Shown in pieces: positions 30,725 through 35,417 of a stretch of 35,417 bases of DNA (position 1 is the stretch's first letter; each line of letters opens with the position of its first letter). The stretch covers positions 1 to 35,417 of the forward strand of contig NZ_LQPW01000168.1 of NCBI RefSeq assembly GCF_002116635.1, read 5' to 3'. The notes beneath the pieces are model-generated. The model had not been told where the DNA came from, made no database searches, and saw only the letters and a list, made by a program, of their open reading frames with translations. A program made the translations under genes and the position numbers. The stretch is from Mycobacterium szulgai (GTDB taxonomy: Bacteria > Actinomycetota > Actinomycetes > Mycobacteriales > Mycobacteriaceae).

Positions 30725-31474
30725 TCACACGCAATCCGACGCGCCGTCGACGACGAAGACGGCTCCGCTGGTGTAGCTGCTTTGCTCGGTACACAGAAAT
30801 GCCACCGTCGGGGCGATCTCTGCGGCGGAACCGAAGCGGCGCAATGGAATATGCGCCAACTCGATATCCACCAACTGTTGCGCGACATGCATCGGCGCGG
30901 TCATGGGTGTATCGATGGTGCCCGGCGCCACCGCATTCACCCGGATGCCCTTGCCCGCCCACTTCACGGCGAGATTTCTTGTCACACAGACGATTCCGGC
31001 TTTCGCCGCACCGTAGCCGGGCACCAGGGTGACCGCCCGCAGGGCCGACATGGATGCCAGGTTCACCACGCTGGCTCCCCCCGCGGCGGTCGAGCACTTG
31101 AGTGCCCGGTAGAGGCCGACCGTCAACCGGTACGGCCCGATCAGGTTGAGGGCTACCGACGCGTCGAACCCGTCCGGCTTCGATTCGTCAAGGCCGCCGG
31201 GAAAATTGGCACCGGCGTTGTTGATCAGCACATCGAGCCCGGTGAAGCCCTGTGCCAGGTTGTCGACGGAATCGGGATCGGCGATCTGCAGCCGCTGATA
31301 GGCCATGCCGGCCAGATCCGTTTCGTATTCCCCGGAATCCGACTTGGTTCCGGTGACGGTGACTTCGGCACCCGCATCCCGGAACAGCGTCGCGATCGCA
31401 TGCCCGATCCCGCTGGTGCCGCCGGTTATCAGGGCTGTGGTTCCGGTGAAATCGAAACTCACCTGTGCCGTCAT
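30725..31474 (-). CDS. Short-chain dehydrogenase/reductase
   Basis: A 249-residue classical SDR with TGGTSGIG near residue 17, INNAGANFPGG, the catalytic serine in VVNLASMSAL, YGAAKAG and a C-terminal TSGAVFVVDG. It probably oxidises an alcohol or reduces a ketone on the pathway served by the surrounding operon. The start overlaps the stop of the metallo-beta-lactamase-fold gene by four bases (ATGA). It differs from the SDR at 16447 in sequence and operon context. Confidence 0.93.
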   Translation of the reverse strand: MTAQVSFDFTGTTALITGGTSGIGHAIATLFRDAGAEVTVTGTKSDSGEYETDLAGMAYQRLQIADPDSVDNLAQGFTGLDVLINNAGANFPGGLDESKPDGFDASVALNLIGPYRLTVGLYRALKCSTAAGGASVVNLASMSALRAVTLVPGYGAAKAGIVCVTRNLAVKWAGKGIRVNAVAPGTIDTPMTAPMHVAQQLVDIELAHIPLRRFGSAAEIAPTVAFLCTEQSSYTSGAVFVVDGASDCV

Positions 31475-32706
31475 GAATTGCTCGCAATCTGTTGTTTGAG
31501 CCAGGCGCTTTCCCAGAAGTTGACGCTGCCGGCCAGCAGCTGCTCGTGCGCTTGGCGCAGTACGTCGCGCGCGCCGCGGTGGTCTGCGGGAAGCAGCTCG
31601 GCGAGGTGGATGGCATGCAGGGGGCGGCCTTCGGCCAAGTGAGTGCGAGCCCGCCGCGCCAGCTCGTCGGCGCCGGCCAGTTCCACGATGTCGGCGGCGA
31701 CGGCGTCGAAACCGACCGGATAGAGTTCGGTGGTCGACCGGTGATGGAACCAGCCCGAGTAGTTCTCCCAGATGGCCCGCACATCCCAGGACACCTTCCC
31801 ATATCCTTGGCCCACTTCGTATTCCGCGGGCAAGGTGATTTCGCGCATCAGGGTCGCGACATCCTTGCCCGCGTTCATCCCGGCTACGGTCTCGTCGTGT
31901 AGGTACTGGATCGCATTGCGTAGCCGGGTCAGTTCGGCGTCGATCCTGGCGGCGCCGGCGATCGGGTCGAAGTGGCCGGTGACGAGCAGCTCGGGTTGCA
32001 GCTGGCGCACCCGCTCAACTGAGGCGATGGCCGTCAGCGCATCCCGGTACCGGTCGCCGCGAATGGTGACCAGGTTCGGAATGTGCCCGAATAGCGGACC
32101 AAATGTGTTCCCGCACAGACAGGTCCGCTCGTCGGGCAGCCAGATCACCAGCGAGTCGTTCGTCTCTCCGCCCGGGACGGCGATCAACTGCAGCCTGCGC
32201 CCGCCGACCTCCAGGCTCAGCGTGTCTTCGAAGTCGAGATCGACGGTGGGCACACTCTGGCCGGGCAGGCGCCGAGTCCCCAGCCGTCGTTGAATTGCCT
32301 GGACGCCAGCGGCCAGGGTGTCTTTGAACGCGAAGGCGCTGCGGCTGGCGCGGTATGGGATGAGACGCTCGTTATCGTCGCGCCAAAGCGTCCAATTCGC
32401 TTGCGCGACAACGGTGGTATCGGGATCGCGCACGCTGTCCAGGCCGCCGACGTGGTCGACGTGGCCCTGGGTGAAGATGATGTAGCGCACCGGCGAGGAG
32501 TCGACGGCGTCGAAGTTGGCGCGGTGCACCGGACCCTCAAAACCCATGCCGGTGTTGACGATCACCCGGCCATCCCCCGTGGTCAGCAGGTAGGCATTGG
32601 ACAGCCCTGGCGAGCACCACAACCCCGGGGCGATCTGCTCTGCCCGCTCGGCGCACGCCGGGCGCATCTCGTCAGCACCCGGCCGGTTGCGGAAGACCGG
32701 TTCCAA
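31471..32706 (-). CDS. Metallo-beta-lactamase-fold protein, alkylsulfatase-like, with altered metal motif
   Basis: A 411-residue protein. The N-terminal MBL domain is followed by a helical part (RLRNAIQYLHDETVAGMNAGKDV, later YSGWFHHRSTTELYP) that resembles the dimerisation domain of SdsA1-type alkyl sulfatases. The canonical HxHxDH motif reads Q-G-H-V-D-H (residues 80-85), so the first histidine is glutamine. Glu181 (GGETNDS) and His245 (TGHFDP) are present, but Asn200 stands where a second glutamate is expected. The protein may bind only one metal or have another reaction. The TTG at 32706 has GGAGG six bases upstream. It follows the sulfotransferase by 12 bp and overlaps the SDR by four bases. 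Confidence 0.85.
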   Translation of the reverse strand: MEPVFRNRPGADEMRPACAERAEQIAPGLWCSPGLSNAYLLTTGDGRVIVNTGMGFEGPVHRANFDAVDSSPVRYIIFTQGHVDHVGGLDSVRDPDTTVVAQANWTLWRDDNERLIPYRASRSAFAFKDTLAAGVQAIQRRLGTRRLPGQSVPTVDLDFEDTLSLEVGGRRLQLIAVPGGETNDSLVIWLPDERTCLCGNTFGPLFGHIPNLVTIRGDRYRDALTAIASVERVRQLQPELLVTGHFDPIAGAARIDAELTRLRNAIQYLHDETVAGMNAGKDVATLMREITLPAEYEVGQGYGKVSWDVRAIWENYSGWFHHRSTTELYPVGFDAVAADIVELAGADELARRARTHLAEGRPLHAIHLAELLPADHRGARDVLRQAHEQLLAGSVNFWESAWLKQQIASNS

Positions 32707-32718
32707 CTGTTGCCTCCT

Positions 32719-33996
32719 TCATTCCGGGCGGACGTCGAACCTGTCGAAATAGAAACCGAACCGCCCGCGCAGGTCATCGGCCGAGATGCCGAAATGCCGT
32801 TGCAGGTCATAGCGAATGCGGCCGTGCTTGCCGCGCGGATTACCGTCGAGGTATCGCTGCAAGCGGTCCCGCACCTGGGATGTCAGTTCGAAGCCGCCAC
32901 GCCGGTAAAGCTCATCCAGCAGCGACATCTCGTTGCCGTTGAGGTGGTGAAAGCCGATGTCGATGCTGTGTTCGTCGGAGACGAGATCGCGGTCGTGCAC
33001 GCACGCGCTCAAGAGCCGCCGCACCCGGTCGCTCCAATAGTCCAGCAGCCACTCGGGGTCGATGCTGGTGCGGCGCAGCCGGTCGGAGTAGGCCATCATC
33101 GTGATCGCCGACTGGATGACGGCTACCGGGTCGCGGTGCGTGAAAGCCACTGTGGCGTCGGGGAAGGTAGCCATCAGCGGGCCGAGCTGTTCACAGTGCT
33201 GAGGACTTTTCAGGACCCAGGTCTGCGGACCCCGCAGAAACGTCAATGCCTGCAGCACCTTCTTCAAGTAGGCGTAGTGCCGTGTTTGATCCAGGCTGAG
33301 GTAGTAGTCCCGCCAATCCGGCACGCGTGCATGCCATTCCAGCACGTAGCTCGCCAGATCCAGGTCGAGGAGTTCGACTTCTTCCTCGATGGCCTCGGGG
33401 AACCGGTCGTGCATGGCGGCCACCACCGGTGCGCTGGCCATCAGTGCGTCGTGTTCCTGCTTGGCGCGCGTGTAGCGGGGGTCGACGCCGAAGATGTCGG
33501 GCCCTTGGCCGCGCGCGGGTATCGGCTCCTGGCTCTCCCAGTACGGCAGCGCGCGGCGGCGCGGGTCGGCGGCGATGAGGTTGACCAGATGAGTGGTACC
33601 GGACCGCGGCATGCCCACGACGATGAACGGCTTCTCGATCGGAATCGATTCGATCTCGGGATAGCGCTTGACGAGTTCGGTCAGCGACAGGCGGTTGCGC
33701 AGCAGGCGTACCACCCGCTGCCGCAGGGTGGAACGGGTGAGTTGAGTTAGGCCTTCGTCGGCTTCGATCGCGGCCACGTGCGCGCGCAATCGGTCGCCGA
33801 CGCCGTCGGTCTCGTTCAGATCGGCGGCGCCGGCCTGTTCGATGGCTTCGGCGAGCATCCGGTCGATGTCGAATTCGACGTGTCTGGACTCGGTGAACTT
33901 CAAGATCTGACGCTGCACATCGGTCAACTGGGGCGAGATCAGGTCGTCGAAGTCGATGTCCTCGATGTCCTGGCTGTGGGGGCCCAGCGAACCCAT
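32719..33996 (-). CDS. PAPS-dependent sulfotransferase family protein
   Basis: A 425-residue sulfotransferase of the mycobacterial Stf type. The 5'-phosphosulfate loop is PFIVVGMPRSGTTHL (residues 123-137). TWVLKSPQHCEQL and AFTHRDPVAVIQSAITM form the 3'-phosphate-binding part. It should transfer sulfate from PAPS to a hydroxyl of a lipid, sterol or xenobiotic. The ATG at 33996 lies seven bases after TACGGT and seems leaderless; the open frame upstream to 34203 runs through the divergent gene region and is not supported. It is first in the operon with the MBL-fold, SDR, VOC and luciferase-like genes. A sulfotransferase next to a sulfatase-like protein suggests a sulfated intermediate. Confidence 0.92.
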   Translation of the reverse strand: MGSLGPHSQDIEDIDFDDLISPQLTDVQRQILKFTESRHVEFDIDRMLAEAIEQAGAADLNETDGVGDRLRAHVAAIEADEGLTQLTRSTLRQRVVRLLRNRLSLTELVKRYPEIESIPIEKPFIVVGMPRSGTTHLVNLIAADPRRRALPYWESQEPIPARGQGPDIFGVDPRYTRAKQEHDALMASAPVVAAMHDRFPEAIEEEVELLDLDLASYVLEWHARVPDWRDYYLSLDQTRHYAYLKKVLQALTFLRGPQTWVLKSPQHCEQLGPLMATFPDATVAFTHRDPVAVIQSAITMMAYSDRLRRTSIDPEWLLDYWSDRVRRLLSACVHDRDLVSDEHSIDIGFHHLNGNEMSLLDELYRRGGFELTSQVRDRLQRYLDGNPRGKHGRIRYDLQRHFGISADDLRGRFGFYFDRFDVRPE

Positions 33997-34003
33997 GACA
34001 CAG

Positions 34004-34009
34004 ACCGTA
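34004..34009 (-). promoter_or_regulatory. -10 hexamer of the sulfotransferase operon (leaderless)
   Basis: On the minus strand TACGGT is followed by seven bases and the ATG at 33996, with no Shine-Dalgarno sequence. Confidence 0.55.
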
Positions 34010-34129
34010 GCCGCGGATGCGGATCCGTCGTCAACAGACCTGCCGCCAACCGCACAGCAACGACCGGAAACTGCGGTAGCGCGCGGTACCCTGCACCCGA
34101 AGTTCTTATCCCGGCAGAAAGGCTGTCCG

Positions 34130-34552
34130 TTGCTCGTCGTCACTACCAATGACATTCCCGGGTGGGAGATCCAGCGCGTATGCGGCGAAGTCTTTGGACT
34201 CACTGTCCGGTCGCGGAATGCCTTCTCTCAGATAGGTGCCGGCTTTAAATCCATGTTCGGTGGCGAGCTGCAAGGCATGACGAAGAATCTGGCCGAAAGC
34301 CGCAACGAGGCGATGCTCCGGCTCATTAACGAGGCCCGTAACAAAGGCGGCAACGCGATCATCGGAATGCGCTTCGATACCACCGAGCTCGGCGACGTGT
34401 GGACCGAGATCTGCGCCTACGGCACCGCGGTGCAAGCCGTGCCGGTCACCGATGGCGCGCGCTACACCGCCTCCCAATTGGGCTACGGCGGCGCGCCCCA
34501 ACCGCAGACGCCGCAAGCCCCGCCGCAGCAACAGCCCTATAGCGCGGGTTGA
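34130..34552 (+). CDS. YbjQ/DUF74-type heavy-metal-binding-like protein
   Basis: A 140-residue protein. The first 105 residues match the YbjQ (DUF74) fold: VTTNDIPGWEIQRVCGEVFGLTVRSRN, GELQGMTKNLAESRNEAMLRLINEARNKGGNAIIGMRFDTTEL, and EICAYGTAVQAVPV. The family forms pentamers and is annotated as possible metal binding, without a known reaction. A Pro/Gln-rich tail (from PQPQTPQ) follows and is not part of the fold. The TTG at 34130 is chosen because AGAAAGG lies eight bases upstream and it begins directly before the conserved VVTTNDIPGW. It is divergent from the sulfotransferase operon. Confidence 0.88.
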   Translation: MLVVTTNDIPGWEIQRVCGEVFGLTVRSRNAFSQIGAGFKSMFGGELQGMTKNLAESRNEAMLRLINEARNKGGNAIIGMRFDTTELGDVWTEICAYGTAVQAVPVTDGARYTASQLGYGGAPQPQTPQAPPQQQPYSAG

Positions 34553-34605
34553 CCCTGACGGGTGGCCCAACGCACCCTCGACCGTCTCGACGAACTACAG
34601 AGCGG

Positions 34606-34611
34606 TAAGTT
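34606..34611 (+). promoter_or_regulatory. -10 hexamer of a predicted leaderless transcript
   Basis: TAAGTT is followed by six bases and the GTG at 34618. The surrounding GCGGTAAGTTC matches the site before the paralogue at 28857. Confidence 0.6.
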
Positions 34612-34617
34612 CGCGGG

Positions 34618-34977
34618 GTGATTGTCGGGGCCTTCCTGGCCGAAGCGGCTTCGGTGGTGGACAACAAACTCAACGTGTCGGGCGGTGTGCTGTACCGATT
34701 TGCCGTTGAGCCCGACCGGTCGGCCCAGTTTCTGCTTGTCGTGCTGACCCAGGCGGAGACGGGAGGCCCGGACCCCCGAGTCGACGTGGAGATCAGGCCT
34801 CCGACCGATGACGAACCCCTTTATCTGACGTTTGAGCTGCCAGAGGCCGCCACCGCGGCCGAGGTGGGGTTCGCGATCTTCGGCATCGACATAGTCATGC
34901 CCGTTGACGGTCGCTGGGTGATCGTCGTTACCGGCGGCGCGGGAGCGGTCTCACTGCCATTGCTGGTGAGCGGCTGA
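34618..34977 (+). CDS. Small beta-rich DUF6941-like protein, copy 2
   Basis: A 119-residue protein paralogous to that at 28857 over its whole length, with GAFLAEAASVVDNKLNVSGGVL at the N-terminus and VDGRWVIVVTGGAGAVSLPLLVSG at the C-terminus. It is predicted all-beta and cytoplasmic, function unknown. The GTG start lies six bases after TAAGTT and appears leaderless. Copies at 28857 and 34618 flank the sulfotransferase operon, both on the plus strand, so the segment between may have been framed by a duplication. It is followed by the ribA2 leader. Confidence 0.82.
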   Translation: MIVGAFLAEAASVVDNKLNVSGGVLYRFAVEPDRSAQFLLVVLTQAETGGPDPRVDVEIRPPTDDEPLYLTFELPEAATAAEVGFAIFGIDIVMPVDGRWVIVVTGGAGAVSLPLLVSG

Positions 34978-35268
34978 GGCCGCGCCCTTCACGGAATTGT
35001 CCAGGAATTTCCAAGCTACTTGGGCATAATTACTAATGTTAATTGTCCGCATAGGGCCTTATAGTTTTTCATGTCACAAGCCGCTAAAGACCTCCGATGT
35101 GGATCACCATCGGGGGATCAATAAACGTGCGAATCGGCTCCGCGCCAAACGGACGCTTCCCAGCGGCGGCTTTGCTGATTTACGCTGCAGCGGTCGGGCT
35201 GACCAGCCTTTCCGCCTTTTCGACCCCCCGGCTTCTGTTATGAGCCGGCCTGACAACAAGGTGGCACG
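34978..35268 (+). other. Hairpin-rich leader region upstream of ribA2
   Basis: 291 bases without a convincing gene. They contain CCAAG-CTA-CTTGG (35011-35023), a 9-bp stem with one G-U pair (35091-35099 with 35108-35116, loop of 8), and CCGGCT-N9-AGCCGG (35228-35248). I looked for the conserved FMN riboswitch segments and did not find them. A 78-codon open frame from 35036 ends in an ATGA overlapping the ribA2 start; its third-position GC is low for this genome, so it is more likely leader than gene. Confidence 0.55.
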
Positions 35269-35417
35269 ATGACAAAGTTTGACTCCGTTGAGCGGGCGGT
35301 AGCCGACATTGCTGCCGGCAAAGCCGTCGTCGTCGTCGACGACGAGGACCGCGAAAACGAGGGCGACCTGATCTTCGCCGCGGAGAAGGCGACGCCGGAG
35401 TTGGTGGCGTTCATGGT
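35269..35417 (+). CDS. ribA2: RibA2/RibBA riboflavin biosynthesis enzyme, N-terminus (cut by window end)
   Basis: The first 49 residues are visible: TKFDSVERAVADIAAGKAVVVVDDEDRENEGDLIFAAEKATPELVAF. DDEDRENEGD is the active-site motif of 3,4-dihydroxy-2-butanone-4-phosphate synthase (RibB), which makes the four-carbon unit of riboflavin from ribulose 5-phosphate. The sequence is very close to M. tuberculosis RibA2 (Rv1415), a RibB-RibA fusion, as I recall it; the RibA part would lie beyond the window. AAGGTGG stands four bases before the ATG. Rv1415 is normally inside the rib operon, so finding it here, after unrelated genes and a structured leader, suggests a second copy or a rearranged locus. 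Confidence 0.93.
   Translation, partial: MTKFDSVERAVADIAAGKAVVVVDDEDRENEGDLIFAAEKATPELVAFM

Noticed and set aside
32290..33750. 486-codon plus-strand frame
   Set aside because: Antisense to the sulfotransferase and MBL-fold genes; no motifs, composition typical of a shadow.
34978..35268. FMN riboswitch before ribA2
   Set aside because: The conserved FMN aptamer segments could not be found, although the leader has other stems.
35036..35272. 78-codon frame overlapping the ribA2 start
   Set aside because: Codon usage is unlike the neighbouring genes, there is no ribosome-binding site and no recognisable sequence; kept only as a possible leader peptide.
1..35417. tRNA, rRNA, insertion sequence or prophage genes
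   Set aside because: None seen: no tRNA-like cloverleaf or CCA region noticed, and no transposase or integrase motifs in any plausible frame.

Overview
The window is mycobacterial chromosome, most likely from a slow-growing species of the M. kansasii / M. marinum type. The evidence is the high GC content, a PE_PGRS tail, PE/PPE/Esx genes, two WS/DGAT acyltransferases, and a run of genes in the order I recall for M. tuberculosis Rv3730c to Rv3742c (PolD primase-polymerase, ligC, a DUF2330-like protein, Nudix, tgs2, an AraC regulator, a PPE region, a second acyltransferase, a monooxygenase). It is not the M. tuberculosis arrangement itself. A P450 and a small beta-rich protein lie inside the syntenic block, and a complete PE-PPE-EsxG/S-EsxH/R cassette stands where I recall M. 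tuberculosis having only PPE66/PPE67.

Region by region: 1-1451 is the glycine-rich end of a PE_PGRS protein. 1500-9488 holds DNA repair genes (PolD and LigC), a P450, a secreted DUF2330-like protein, Nudix, Tgs2 and an AraC regulator. 9496-11655 is the ESX-3-type cassette, with a 21-bp palindrome over its predicted -35. 11846-14722 is a two-gene operon of a Baeyer-Villiger-type monooxygenase and a WS/DGAT acyltransferase, ending in a hairpin terminator. 14847-17220 holds a small exported protein divergent from a reductase/SDR pair, with a perfect 17-bp inverted repeat between them. 17242-22449 is a catabolic operon (NtaA/SnaA-type monooxygenase, class III CoA-transferase, CitE-like lyase, 2-hydroxyacid dehydrogenase) divergent from its probable GntR repressor, around a shared operator. 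22474-27860 is a Pls-type single-module synthetase overlapping an M1 metallopeptidase gene, preceded by two identical palindromic sites. 27857-29252 has a DUF2237 protein, an orphan PE35-like protein and a small leaderless protein. 29249-33996 is a five-gene operon (sulfotransferase, metallo-beta-lactamase-fold protein, SDR, VOC, luciferase-like monooxygenase). 34130-35417 carries a YbjQ-like protein, a second copy of the small leaderless protein, and the start of ribA2 behind a hairpin-rich leader.

The most exciting system is the synthetase/peptidase pair. The adenylation pocket, read by hand against GrsA, gives D-A-E-S-I-G-T-V-V-K, a lysine-like code. The rest of the protein has the six-membrane-segment, three-domain layout of epsilon-poly-lysine synthetase. 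The M1 peptidase overlapping it by ATGA would then be the matching polymer-degrading enzyme. This suggests a mycobacterial system that makes and trims a cationic lysine homopolymer, under its own dual operator.

Seven genes start 6-7 nt after a TANNNT hexamer and look leaderless. No tRNA, rRNA, CRISPR array, transposase or phage gene was seen, and no gene-free stretch exceeds 300 bases.
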